A program made the position numbers and the translations under genes. Below the pieces are notes generated by a model, which worked only from the letters and a program-made list of their open reading frames with translations, was not told the DNA's origin and did no database searches. This document shows, in pieces, positions 1 through 7,621 of a stretch of 7,897 nucleotides of DNA. Position 1 is the stretch's first letter; every line of letters starts with the position of its first letter. Origin of the DNA: Muricomes sp. (GTDB lineage: Bacteria > Bacillota > Clostridia > Lachnospirales > Lachnospiraceae); contig JAHHTM010000050.1 of NCBI GenBank assembly GCA_020024675.1, positions 1 to 7,897 on the forward strand, written 5' to 3'.

Positions 1-528
1 TTGGAAGACATTTATAATACTCGGCTTGCTCTGGATAAGCTTACAGTAGAACAACGTAACAATCTTTTTGATGCATACAAAAAAGATTTTCTTGCTACAG
101 ACTTTCATGTATTTACCGATGAAAATGCTATTGCAAAACTTTATGTTGGTTTGAAAACTGATTTTCCTTCGGATGTCGATGTGAATACAACATTCGAAAA
201 TACTCTTTATATTTATAAGAATTTTTCAAATACACTTCGACTTTTAAATGAATATGGGTATACGATTCGTGAAAAAATTGATATCAAAGATGTTCTTCAT
301 ATGACATACCACCCTTCTGATAAAGATATTCAGGAATCTGATGGAAATGATACCACACCGAGAGTAATCTCTGACACACAGGAAATACAAAAATATCTTG
401 ACAGACTTTCTCTTTCCGAAAACTGTCGATTACTTGACAAAAATGTTGATTATTATGAAACTGCCCATATAAGCATTTCGTTAAACAATGGTTCTGAAAT
501 ATATTTTAATCTGACTAACGAAAACTAA
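1..528 (+). CDS. Hypothetical protein, C-terminal part (probably 5'-truncated by the window edge)
   Basis: The reading frame is open from the first base to a TAA stop at 526-528 and gives at least 175 residues. A TTG lies at position 1, but no upstream sequence is visible, so I treat it as an internal codon and the gene as partial. The product is acidic and soluble, with no membrane segment or signal peptide in the visible part. A stretch around residues 68-86 (LYIYKNFSNTLRLLNEYGY) reads like an amphipathic 'Y-x-x-F-x-N-T-x-x-L-L-x-x-x-G' block. From memory this resembles the C-terminal DUF6449 region of some Lachnospiraceae ABC-2-type permeases. That is a weak inference from pattern only; if right, the membrane part lies upstream of the window. 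The gene is convergent with the PLD-family gene and shares its terminator. I am confident that it is coding but not of its function. Confidence 0.72.
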   Translation: MEDIYNTRLALDKLTVEQRNNLFDAYKKDFLATDFHVFTDENAIAKLYVGLKTDFPSDVDVNTTFENTLYIYKNFSNTLRLLNEYGYTIREKIDIKDVLHMTYHPSDKDIQESDGNDTTPRVISDTQEIQKYLDRLSLSENCRLLDKNVDYYETAHISISLNNGSEIYFNLTNEN

Positions 529-540
529 TCATCACACAAA

Positions 541-580
541 AATCCCGAGGATTGTTTCATCACAAGTCATCCTCGGGATT
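541..580. terminator. Bidirectional Rho-independent terminator between convergent genes
   Basis: A perfect 11-bp inverted repeat (AATCCCGAGGA at 541-551, TCCTCGGGATT at 570-580) encloses an 18-base loop. In that loop TTGT (552-555) and ACAA (562-565) can add four more pairs. The right arm ends in a short T-run on the + strand (579-583), and the five As at 538-542 give a T-run on the - strand. The hairpin can therefore end the rightward gene (stop at 528) and the leftward PLD gene (stop at 631). Nothing else is visible in the 529-630 gap. Confidence 0.88.
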
Positions 581-630
581 TTCTATGCAGTTCAACGATA
601 TTTTTTAATTCTAAATTCAAATCTGATCAC

Positions 631-2058
631 TTACATCAAGAATCTTAGCCAGTTAAATAGACGTAAAAACTGAAGCATTCTTTTTTGTTTTTTTTCAATT
701 TCCTGCCTTTCCACGCCCTTTGGCACATTATAATTTTCATAACCCAGCGCCTCCACTGAATCTTTTTCATAATGTTCCATACACTCTCTTAACTGCGAAT
801 TAAGCGCCTTACTGTCAATCACAAGCATCAGTTCTGTATTTAGATATGCGCTTCGCATATCCATATTAAATGATCCTAATATTGCAAGTTCATTTCCAAT
901 CGTAAGGCTTTTTCCATGATAGGAAACTCCCCCTTCATATTCTCTTATATGAATTCCCGTTTCAAGAATTTTTTCTCTATTTTTCATATAATCAGATGCT
1001 CCAAATGGATTTCCATTATTTGCCACGGAATTCGTCATTAACATGACATTCGGATTATCTTTACATACTTCTGCAAATGTGTCATACATATATTGATTAC
1101 AGATCACATATGGCGTATGAATCTTTACTTCTCCTTTTGCACTCTTCATAAGCTCTGTAAGAGAATAAAACACCCTTGGTTCTTTCGCATGCACACCTGT
1201 TGGATTACAGAGAAGCGTAATTTTATTGGTTTCAAATGTAAAAGACTCATAGTTTAAATTTTCAAGTCTTTGTGGATCTTCGTTGATTGTCTTTACATAA
1301 TGTTTTTTCAGTTGTTTCTTCGCTTCTTCCATATTTTCTTTGCTTATGAAAATAGAACGTTTTTTTAACTGACTGCAAACTTTTAAATTCCATATTTCGT
1401 TAAAATGTTTCTCTAGCTGATGAATAGAACTTTTCTCATTTACTTCTCCTGTATACACAAGAACTTCTCTATCATAATTTTTATATCCATAGTCTCCTAA
1501 AAAAACATTAAATGTATTTCTTCCACCCATAAGGTATAGATTATCATCCACAAGGATATACTTATCATGCAATCGTCCCATTGTTTTCCAAGGTTTAAAA
1601 AAATTTATTCTATTATATAATTTAATTTCCACATTTTCACAAGAGGAAAGGGCATAAAAATAAGGGTTTCGCTCCATTTCAATAAAACCTGTAAAACCAT
1701 CTACAAGGATTTTCACTTCTACGCCTCTTTTGGCTGCTTCTATAAGCGTGGAAATTACATCTTTCCCACTTCTGTCTGAATGAAAATCATAGGTAGAAAT
1801 AACAATCCGGTTTGAAGCATTATTAAACATACGCAGACGAAGATTTAAAGCATCTTTATTGTCTTCTATGATCCTTGCTCTATCCGATGAAACAGTGTCT
1901 GAGTAACAGTCTTCGGCCGAAAATTTTTCTTTGTAAGAATCTGTGATTTTCGGATGTCTTGCATAACTTATACATACTCCAATGATTTCATATAAGGCTA
2001 TGAACACAACAATGTAAAGAACATATCTCATTTTAAATCTGTTTTTTCCTCTTTTCAT
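631..2058 (-). CDS. Phospholipase D-superfamily membrane protein, cardiolipin synthase (ClsC)-like
   Basis: The 475-residue product has a basic N-terminus (MKRGKNRFK), one hydrophobic segment at about residues 11-33, and two PLD domains. This suggests a single anchor with the catalytic part outside the membrane. The first HKD motif is complete (H164, K166, D171, followed by GGRN 178-181). The second has H381 and K383 followed by GSFN 395-398, but the usual Asp is Gly388. The two-domain plan, the length (E. coli ClsC/YmdC is about 473 residues), the MDMRS after the second motif and a basic, aromatic tail (about 451-475) favour a phospholipid transferase such as cardiolipin synthase. A nuclease or other phosphodiesterase cannot be excluded. 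The ATG abuts the TAA of the DUF89 gene, and its Shine-Dalgarno lies inside that gene, so translation is probably coupled. The family call is sure; the substrate is not. Confidence 0.88.
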   Translation of the reverse strand: MKRGKNRFKMRYVLYIVVFIALYEIIGVCISYARHPKITDSYKEKFSAEDCYSDTVSSDRARIIEDNKDALNLRLRMFNNASNRIVISTYDFHSDRSGKDVISTLIEAAKRGVEVKILVDGFTGFIEMERNPYFYALSSCENVEIKLYNRINFFKPWKTMGRLHDKYILVDDNLYLMGGRNTFNVFLGDYGYKNYDREVLVYTGEVNEKSSIHQLEKHFNEIWNLKVCSQLKKRSIFISKENMEEAKKQLKKHYVKTINEDPQRLENLNYESFTFETNKITLLCNPTGVHAKEPRVFYSLTELMKSAKGEVKIHTPYVICNQYMYDTFAEVCKDNPNVMLMTNSVANNGNPFGASDYMKNREKILETGIHIREYEGGVSYHGKSLTIGNELAILGSFNMDMRSAYLNTELMLVIDSKALNSQLRECMEHYEKDSVEALGYENYNVPKGVERQEIEKKQKRMLQFLRLFNWLRFLM

Positions 2059-2940
2059 TTATTCATCCTTTAGGCATTTATCGTTTACAATAATCCCCGT
2101 CAACTTTGGCACATGAAAGATTCTTGCAAACATTTCACATTTACAAAGGAATAAATAATATACATTCAGTCCACATTTTCTAAGCGTCTCGAAATTACCC
2201 TGTCCTTTTGAAATAAGGATATCTGCTTCCTCTACTGCCCTTTTCGCTTCATCAGAAAGTTCATCAATACAAGTCCCTGCAATTGCATTTCCATTTGGAA
2301 TCACTGTTACAACTTCAGGAAGTCCAATTTGTACTGCATCTTCCATCGTAGCATCATTTAGTACTGCTCCTCCACGTACAAGTACTGTAATTACAAGTTC
2401 TGGATAAATATCTTTTAATGTTTCAATCAAAATTTTATCCATTACAATCTCACCACAGTTATCTGTCATATATGTCAGTCTTCCACACTTTGTAAGATCC
2501 ATACGCATTTTTTCAAATTGAGCTTCATCAAATGAAATCTCTGATGCATGATCTAGCATATTCTCTAATTCGTTTTCATCAATTTCTCTCATTGCACCAA
2601 AATCAATATAATTTCCGATCATAGCATACTGAACTGCCAGTTTTAAAGGATCCGAAGATTTTCTGATGTTTTCTCTTACTCTTGATTCATAGCCAAGCAT
2701 CACATTATTGAAATATTTTTTTATTTCTTCATATGGATTTGTAATCCCAAACATTTTTTTCTGAAGTACCGTAATGTCCCTTACAATAAGTGGTGCACTT
2801 GATGACATCGGTGCATTAGAAACATAGCTTAAAATCGTCCTTAAATATTCTATTTTTCTTTTTTCTTCTACGTCTTTCGGAAAATCTTCCATATATTTTC
2901 TAAGAATACATGTCATACATTCTGAACGTAATCTCTCCAT
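2059..2940 (-). CDS. DUF89 (ARMT1-like) family metal-dependent phosphatase
   Basis: This 293-residue soluble protein shows the signatures of the DUF89 family. They are an N-terminal C-x2-C (C8, C11); TDNCGEIVMDK at about 159-169, where D160 and N161 match family metal/phosphate-site residues; VRGGAVLNDATMEDA at about 188-202, a variant of the RGxPVLNDxTxxDA motif; and SKGQGNFETL at 244-253. The ending KCEMFARIFHVPKLTGIIV matches the usual 'K-C-x-x-x-A...G-x-x-V' close. Family members are metal-dependent phosphatases proposed to remove damaged or excess phosphorylated metabolites such as sugar phosphates. The substrate here is unknown. The C-x2-C form fits the prokaryotic branch of the family. 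The ATG start is supported by AGAGGAG at 2950-2956, 9 bases upstream. It is the first gene of a two-gene unit with the PLD protein, behind the queA terminator, so it should have its own promoter in 2957-3020; I could not pick a convincing -35/-10 pair there. Confidence 0.9.
   Translation of the reverse strand: MERLRSECMTCILRKYMEDFPKDVEEKRKIEYLRTILSYVSNAPMSSSAPLIVRDITVLQKKMFGITNPYEEIKKYFNNVMLGYESRVRENIRKSSDPLKLAVQYAMIGNYIDFGAMREIDENELENMLDHASEISFDEAQFEKMRMDLTKCGRLTYMTDNCGEIVMDKILIETLKDIYPELVITVLVRGGAVLNDATMEDAVQIGLPEVVTVIPNGNAIAGTCIDELSDEAKRAVEEADILISKGQGNFETLRKCGLNVYYLFLCKCEMFARIFHVPKLTGIIVNDKCLKDE
2066..2071 (-). promoter_or_regulatory. Shine-Dalgarno of the PLD gene, inside the preceding gene
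   Basis: AAAGGA lies 7 bases before the ATG (2056-2058) and overlaps the last codons of the DUF89 gene. The TAA stop (2059-2061) directly touches this ATG. The arrangement supports the chosen start and suggests re-initiation by the same ribosomes. Confidence 0.75.
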
Positions 2941-2963
2941 CTTTTCTATCTCCTCTTTTTATT

Positions 2964-2987
2964 CTATCTGATAGTGTACACCCTATC
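2964..2987. repeat. Alternating CTATC/GATAG inverted repeats around GTGTACAC (possible operator)
   Basis: CTATC (2964-2968), GATAG (2970-2974) and CTATC (2983-2987) alternate in orientation. They flank or touch the 8-base palindrome GTGTACAC (2974-2981). The motif CTATCT also occurs at 2946, 2964 and 2983, that is at 18-19 base steps. The cluster lies just upstream of the DUF89 Shine-Dalgarno, where a promoter or operator is expected. Regulatory function is inference only; the sequence is short and AT-rich. Confidence 0.3.
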
Positions 2988-3021
2988 TTATATTTCTGCC
3001 AGTAGAACTGCTCTTCTTCAC

Positions 3022-3057
3022 AAAAAAAATCTGACCCGGACAGCTAGTCCAGATCAG
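3022..3057 (-). terminator. Rho-independent terminator of the pheS-pheT-queA operon
   Basis: On the - strand CTGATCTGGAC (3057-3047) pairs with GTCCGGGTCAG (3041-3031) in an 11-bp stem with two G-U pairs and a 5-base loop. It is followed by A and eight Ts (the As at 3022-3029). It lies 11 bases past the queA stop and separates queA from the DUF89 gene. Confidence 0.93.
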
Positions 3058-3068
3058 AGTTTTATTTT

Positions 3069-4094
3069 TTAGATTACAAGCATCGCATCTCCAAAGCTAA
3101 AGAATCGATAGCGCTCTTTTACAGCCTCTTCATAAGCTGCAAGTACATGTTCTTTCCCCGCCAAAGCCGAAACAAGCATGATTAGTGTTGATTCTGGAAG
3201 ATGGAAATTTGTAATAAGTCCATCAAGTACTTTAAATTTGTATCCCGGATAGATAAAAATTTCTGTCCAACCACTGCATGGTTCCAAATGTCCATTATCC
3301 TCTGCTGCTGACTCGATTGTACGACAGCTTGTCGTTCCAACACAAATAATACGACCACCATTTTCTTTGGCATGATTAATCTTATCTGCTGCTTCCTGAT
3401 CAATCTGATAGAACTCTGAATGCATATGATGGTCTGTAACATCATCTACTTTCACCGGTCGAAACGTTCCTAGTCCCACATGAAGTGTAACTTTTGCAAT
3501 GTCGATTCCTTTTTCTTCTACCTGTTTTAATAATTCAGGTGTAAAATGTAAACCTGCTGTAGGAGCAGCAGCAGATCCAGCATGCTCTGCATATACCGTA
3601 TTGTATCGGTCTTTATCCTGAAGCTGATGTGTGATATATGGTGGAAGAGGCATCTGACCTAACTGATCTAGTATTTCTTCAAAGATTCCCTCATATTCAA
3701 AACGAATCAGACGATTTCCTTCTTCTACAATATCAATTACTTCGCCTACAAGAAGGCCATCGCCAAAACTTACTCTTGCTCCAACCTTCATTTTTCTTCC
3801 CGGTCTTACTAAAGTTTCCCATACATCCTTTTCTTTTCGCTTCAAAAGAAGAACTTCTACTTTTGCATCTGTTCCTACTTTTGCTCCGATCAGACGTGCA
3901 GGAATAACTTTTGTATTGTTAATAACCAGACAATCCCCAGGTTTTAAATACTCCAATATATCTTTAAAACTGCGGTGTTCCGTTTCTCCAGACTCCTTAT
4001 CAAGTTTAAGAAGTCTGGAACTTGAACGATCTAAAAGAGGATCCTGTGCTATAAGTTCCTCTGGAAGATCATAATAAAAATCACTTGTTTTCAA
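3069..4094 (-). CDS. queA: S-adenosylmethionine:tRNA ribosyltransferase-isomerase QueA
   Basis: QueA transfers and isomerises the ribose of S-adenosylmethionine onto preQ1 at tRNA position 34. This makes epoxyqueuosine in the cytoplasmic queuosine pathway for the GUN-anticodon tRNAs of Tyr, His, Asn and Asp. The 341 residues match the usual length (about 340-355). Family blocks are intact: MKTSDFYYDLPEELIAQ at the N-terminus, VINNTKVIPARL (57-68), AAAPTAGLHFT (175-185), HVGLGTFRPV (205-214), GTTSCRTIES (253-262) and TNFHLPESTLIMLVSALAG (295-313). The start codon is TTG (4092-4094); the standard QueA N-terminus begins exactly there and AGAAGGGA precedes it. It follows pheT by 27 bases with no terminator between, so it is probably co-transcribed with pheST, and it is the last gene before the 3022-3057 terminator. 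No other queuosine gene is in the window. Confidence 0.97.
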   Translation of the reverse strand: MKTSDFYYDLPEELIAQDPLLDRSSSRLLKLDKESGETEHRSFKDILEYLKPGDCLVINNTKVIPARLIGAKVGTDAKVEVLLLKRKEKDVWETLVRPGRKMKVGARVSFGDGLLVGEVIDIVEEGNRLIRFEYEGIFEEILDQLGQMPLPPYITHQLQDKDRYNTVYAEHAGSAAAPTAGLHFTPELLKQVEEKGIDIAKVTLHVGLGTFRPVKVDDVTDHHMHSEFYQIDQEAADKINHAKENGGRIICVGTTSCRTIESAAEDNGHLEPCSGWTEIFIYPGYKFKVLDGLITNFHLPESTLIMLVSALAGKEHVLAAYEEAVKERYRFFSFGDAMLVI

Positions 4095-4100
4095 TCTTAA

Positions 4101-4108
4101 TCCCTTCT
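4101..4108 (-). promoter_or_regulatory. Shine-Dalgarno deciding the TTG start of queA
   Basis: AGAAGGGA ends 6 bases before the TTG at 4094-4092. No ATG or GTG lies in frame between the pheT stop and this TTG, and the family N-terminus starts here, so TTG is the real start. Confidence 0.75.
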
Positions 4109-4121
4109 CTTTCCTATAAGA

Positions 4122-6539
4122 CTACTGTCTTAATTCAATTCCCAGCTCTTCGAGTGCTTTTAGGATCTTATTCATAGCTGCTGTTATATCTGCTTCTTCT
4201 AATGTCTTATCTTTTGCACGGAATACGATAGAATATGCAACGGATTTAAATCCTTCTTTAATCTGAGAACCTTCGTATAGATCAAAGAGTGTAAAACTTT
4301 CCAGGTAAGAACCACCTTTGTTTTCAATAACTTCCTCAATCTGTCCTACAAGAATATTTTTTGGAACTACCATGCTGATATCACGTGTTACAGCAGGATA
4401 CTTTGCTATTCCTTCATATTTTCTATCAAATGTAGCATATGGAAGAATTGCCGGCATATCAAGAACTGCAACATAAGCGCGATCACCTATTCCATAAATA
4501 TCTGCAACTTCCGGATGAACCTCTCCTAAATATCCTACAACAGTTCCTTCATAAAGAATATTTGCCTGACGTCCCGGATGAAGAAATGTTTTTCCTGCAT
4601 TCGGATCATATGTCTCACGTTTGCTCATTCCAATCTTCTCAAAGAACTCTTCTACTACACCTTTCATGCTGAAGAAATCACCATCTCCATACATACCAAG
4701 TGTAAACTGCATACGTTCCTCTGGAAGTTCTGTTACAGGGAGCTGTTTTGGAAGATAAATATTTCCAAGTTCATACAAACGTACAGACTTGTTTCTACGA
4801 TTATAATTTGTTGCGAGAGAAGTCAGCATTCCATTTAAAGATGTTGTACGCATGATACTATAATCTTCCCCAAGTGGATTCATAATATTTACTGTATTTC
4901 TAAGCACAGAATCTTCTGGCAGAAGTAATTTATCAAACACTTTCGGACTTTCAAATGAATAAGTCATTCCCTGACTGAATCCACAGAATTCTGCAATGTC
5001 TCTTGCAATTTCTTCGATACGAAGTTTAAAAGATAATTTTCCTGTTGTTGCCTCTCCAGTTGGAAGTGTCGTAGGAATATTATCATATCCATAAAATCTT
5101 GCAACTTCTTCTGCTAAATCAGCAATACGGAATAAATCATGACGGAATGTAGGTGCAATAACTTCTTTTGTTTCTTCATCATATTCAAGGTCAATTTTCT
5201 TGAAATATTCTAACATTTTTTCTTCAGAAATATCTGTTCCTAACATCGCATTGATCTTTTTCGCATTAAATGGAACTCTTACAGGTTCTTTTACTTTTCC
5301 ATAAACATCAACTGTTCCACCCACTACTTCTCCTGCACCAAGCTCTTCAATAAGCTGGCAAGCTCTGTCAATTGCTGCTTTTGCGTTGTTTGGATCTAAT
5401 CCTTTTTCAAATTTTCCAGATGCATCTGTACGAAGGCCTAAACGTTTTGCTGACTTACGGATATTTACACCATCAAAGCAAGCTGATTCAAAAAGCATTG
5501 TATCAACATCATCTGTAATCATGGAATTTTCTCCTCCCATGATACCTGCGATTGCAATCTCTTTTTCTCCGTCACAGATCATCAAAACATCTTTGTCCAG
5601 TATTCTTTCTTGCCCATCTAAAGTAACAAACTTCTCGCCATCTTTGGCGTTTTTAACAATAATCTGATTTCCTGCAATCTTAGATAAATCAAATGCATGC
5701 ATTGGCTGTCCAAATTCTTCCATTACATAATTTGTGATATCTACAAGATTGTTGATCGGACGAATTCCAACTGATGCAAGTCTTCTTTGCATCCATTCTG
5801 GTGATGGACCAACCTTGATGTTTTTCACTACTCTTGCACAATATCTTGAGCAGAGGTCTTTGTTTTCTACAGACACCTCAATGAAATCATTGACATCTTC
5901 GTCGTTACCAGTTTCTGTTACAACTGGCGGAACAAATTCTTTACGGAATGTAGCAGCTGCTTCTCGTGCAATACCTACAACACTGTAGCAATCTACACGG
6001 TTTGATGTGATTTCGTATTCAAAGACAACATCATTAAGGCCAAGTGCCTCGATTGCACTTGAACCTACGACTGCATCTTTCGGCATAATGTAGATACCAT
6101 TTTCTGGTGCTTCTGGATACATTTCCTTTGTTGATCCAAGTTCTTCTATAGAACACATCATTCCATAACTTGGAACCCCACGTAATTTACCTTTTTTGAT
6201 CTTAATACCACCAGGTGTCTTTGATCCATCATGTCCACCTGCCACACGTCCACCATCTAGTACTACAGGTACTTTATCTCCTTCATGTACATTGCTTGCG
6301 CCTGTAACAATCTGGACAGACTCATTTCCTACGTTTACCTGGCAGATAATAAGCTTATCCGCATCCGGGTGTTTTTCAATCTTATCAATCTGGCCGATCA
6401 CAATTTTTTCAAGGTCAGCATCCAGTCTTTCAAAGCCTTCAACTTTCGTACCAGATAATGTCATTGCATCTGTATATTCCTGTGCTGTTACATCTAAATC
6501 AGGAACATATGCTTTTATCCATGATAATGAAGTATTCAC
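4122..6539 (-). CDS. pheT: Phenylalanine--tRNA ligase beta subunit PheT
   Basis: PheT is the large subunit of the alpha2-beta2 synthetase that charges tRNA-Phe; it also binds the tRNA and edits mischarged Tyr-tRNA-Phe. The 805 residues match full-length bacterial PheT. In order I see: MNTSLSWIKAYVPDL at the start; an EMAP-like tRNA-binding domain (about 40-155, with KIEKHPDADKL); the B3/B4 editing domain (about 215-385, with DITNYVMEEFGQPMHAFD and AGIMGGENS); a B5 domain (about 415-485, with APTFRHDLFRIADLAEEVAR); a catalytic-like core (about 500-700); and a C-terminal ferredoxin-fold anticodon-binding domain (about 710-803, with KYPAVTRDISMVV). The start is GTG (6537-6539) with GAGGAAA upstream. 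It follows pheS after 22 bases. The stop is TAG and happens to be in frame with queA. Nothing suggests truncation. Confidence 0.98.
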   Translation of the reverse strand: MNTSLSWIKAYVPDLDVTAQEYTDAMTLSGTKVEGFERLDADLEKIVIGQIDKIEKHPDADKLIICQVNVGNESVQIVTGASNVHEGDKVPVVLDGGRVAGGHDGSKTPGGIKIKKGKLRGVPSYGMMCSIEELGSTKEMYPEAPENGIYIMPKDAVVGSSAIEALGLNDVVFEYEITSNRVDCYSVVGIAREAAATFRKEFVPPVVTETGNDEDVNDFIEVSVENKDLCSRYCARVVKNIKVGPSPEWMQRRLASVGIRPINNLVDITNYVMEEFGQPMHAFDLSKIAGNQIIVKNAKDGEKFVTLDGQERILDKDVLMICDGEKEIAIAGIMGGENSMITDDVDTMLFESACFDGVNIRKSAKRLGLRTDASGKFEKGLDPNNAKAAIDRACQLIEELGAGEVVGGTVDVYGKVKEPVRVPFNAKKINAMLGTDISEEKMLEYFKKIDLEYDEETKEVIAPTFRHDLFRIADLAEEVARFYGYDNIPTTLPTGEATTGKLSFKLRIEEIARDIAEFCGFSQGMTYSFESPKVFDKLLLPEDSVLRNTVNIMNPLGEDYSIMRTTSLNGMLTSLATNYNRRNKSVRLYELGNIYLPKQLPVTELPEERMQFTLGMYGDGDFFSMKGVVEEFFEKIGMSKRETYDPNAGKTFLHPGRQANILYEGTVVGYLGEVHPEVADIYGIGDRAYVAVLDMPAILPYATFDRKYEGIAKYPAVTRDISMVVPKNILVGQIEEVIENKGGSYLESFTLFDLYEGSQIKEGFKSVAYSIVFRAKDKTLEEADITAAMNKILKALEELGIELRQ

Positions 6540-6545
6540 TGTTTA

Positions 6546-6552
6546 TTTCCTC
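6546..6552 (-). promoter_or_regulatory. Shine-Dalgarno supporting the GTG start of pheT
   Basis: GAGGAAA lies 6 bases before the GTG at 6539-6537, in the 22-base gap after the pheS TAA. The family N-terminus (M-N-T-x-L-S-W) begins at this GTG. Confidence 0.7.
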
Positions 6553-6561
6553 ACTTTCTGA

Positions 6562-7581
6562 TTAAAACTGTTTTAAGAATCGAATATCATTTTCATATAA
6601 CAGTCTCATATCGTCGATTTCATATTTAAGAAGAGCAATACGCTCAAGTCCTACCCCAAATGCAAATCCTGTATATTCTTCAGGATCAATTCCACACATT
6701 TCGAGTACATGTGGATGTACCATTCCGCATCCAAGAATCTCAATCCATCCAGAACCTTTACAAAAACGGCAGCCTTTACCTCCACATTTGAAACATGTTA
6801 CATCCACTTCAGCACTTGGCTCTGTAAATGGGAAATGATGTGGACGGAATTTTGTCTTTGTTTCTGGTCCGAAAAGTTCTTTTGCAAACACTTCCAATGT
6901 ACCCTTTAAATCTGCAAACGATACGTTTTTATCGATCACAAGACCTTCAATCTGGTGAAATGATGGGGAATGTGTTGCATCTACTTCATCAGAACGGAAA
7001 ACCCTTCCAGGTGCAATCATACGAATCGGAAGTTTTCCCTGCTCCATAACACGTGCCTGTACTGGCGAAGTCTGTGTACGAAGTACGATATCTTTATTAA
7101 TGTAGAATGTATCCTGTTCATCTTTTGCAGGATGATCTGCAGGAATATTCAATTTTTCAAAATTATAAAGGTCATATTCTACTTCAGGTCCTTCTACAAC
7201 CTCGTATCCCATACCAACAAAAATACGTTCTACTTCTTCTAATGCAATTGTATTTGGATGTCTGTGTCCTAACACTGCTTTTTTAGATGGAAGTGTAACA
7301 TCTATAACTTCTGCTTTTAATTTTTCTTCACGGATACGTTTTTCCATAGTCGTTTTAGACTCTTCTAACGCTGCTTCAATTGCCGCTCTCGTCTCATTTA
7401 CAAGCTGCCCAACCTTTGGTCTATCCTCTGGTGCAACATCTTTCATTCCTTTTAAGACAGCTGTCATTTCACCTTTTCTTCCAAGAAACTTAACTCTGAC
7501 ATCATTTAGTTTCTCTGGAGCATCTGCAGCCTGAATCTGTGCAAGCGCATCTGCTTTGATCTGCTCCAATCTCTCTTTCAT
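6562..7581 (-). CDS. pheS: Phenylalanine--tRNA ligase alpha subunit PheS
   Basis: PheS is the catalytic subunit that activates phenylalanine with ATP and passes it to tRNA-Phe, working in the alpha2-beta2 complex with PheT. The 339 residues are full length. The N-terminal coiled-coil arm (about 1-90) contains KFLGRKGEMT. The class II core follows, with GHRHPNTIALEEVERIF (105-121), LRTQTSPVQARVM (167-179), motif 2 FRSDEVDATHSPSFHQIEG (195-213) and motif 3 GFAFGVGLERIALLKY (305-320). Four cysteines (C263, C266, C271, C274) in a C-x2-C-x4-C-x2-C arrangement form a likely zinc-binding insert; similar inserts occur in other Firmicutes PheS. The ATG start is supported by AAAGGAG (7590-7596), 8 bases upstream. 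It is the first gene after the T-box leader and is followed by pheT. Confidence 0.98.
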   Translation of the reverse strand: MKERLEQIKADALAQIQAADAPEKLNDVRVKFLGRKGEMTAVLKGMKDVAPEDRPKVGQLVNETRAAIEAALEESKTTMEKRIREEKLKAEVIDVTLPSKKAVLGHRHPNTIALEEVERIFVGMGYEVVEGPEVEYDLYNFEKLNIPADHPAKDEQDTFYINKDIVLRTQTSPVQARVMEQGKLPIRMIAPGRVFRSDEVDATHSPSFHQIEGLVIDKNVSFADLKGTLEVFAKELFGPETKTKFRPHHFPFTEPSAEVDVTCFKCGGKGCRFCKGSGWIEILGCGMVHPHVLEMCGIDPEEYTGFAFGVGLERIALLKYEIDDMRLLYENDIRFLKQF

Positions 7582-7605
7582 TTATCTTTCTCCTTTCATA
7601 TGTCC

Positions 7606-7621
7606 AAGGGTCTTGTCCCTT
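7606..7621 (-). other. Small hairpin between the T-box terminator and the pheS ribosome binding site
   Basis: AAGGG (7621-7617) and CCCTT (7610-7606) on the - strand can form a 5-bp stem with a 6-base loop, 9 bases upstream of the pheS Shine-Dalgarno. No T-run follows in the direction of pheS. Part of it is complementary to the T-box terminator. A role is not established. Confidence 0.4.

Noticed and set aside
2957..3020. Candidate -10 boxes TATAAG and TAGAAT on the - strand upstream of the DUF89 gene
   Set aside because: Each matches the -10 consensus at 5 of 6 positions, but no acceptable -35 lies 16-18 bases upstream. A promoter is expected here, yet I cannot place it.
3182..3907. A - strand ORF in another frame of queA and a + strand ORF rich in Leu/Phe
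   Set aside because: Both fall inside the intact queA gene and the translations show only out-of-frame composition bias.
4439..4838. Two overlapping + strand ORFs (77 and 86 codons) inside pheT
   Set aside because: They lie wholly antisense to the conserved pheT coding sequence, have no ribosome site, and encode low-complexity sequence without family features.
5386..6561. Three + strand ORFs (93, 84 and 121 codons) opposite the N-terminal half of pheT
   Set aside because: They are antisense shadows of a conserved gene, with Ser/Thr/Pro-rich composition typical of complementary-frame translation.
6709..7242. Three + strand ORFs opposite pheS
   Set aside because: They overlap each other and the highly conserved pheS catalytic core on the opposite strand and show no supporting signals.
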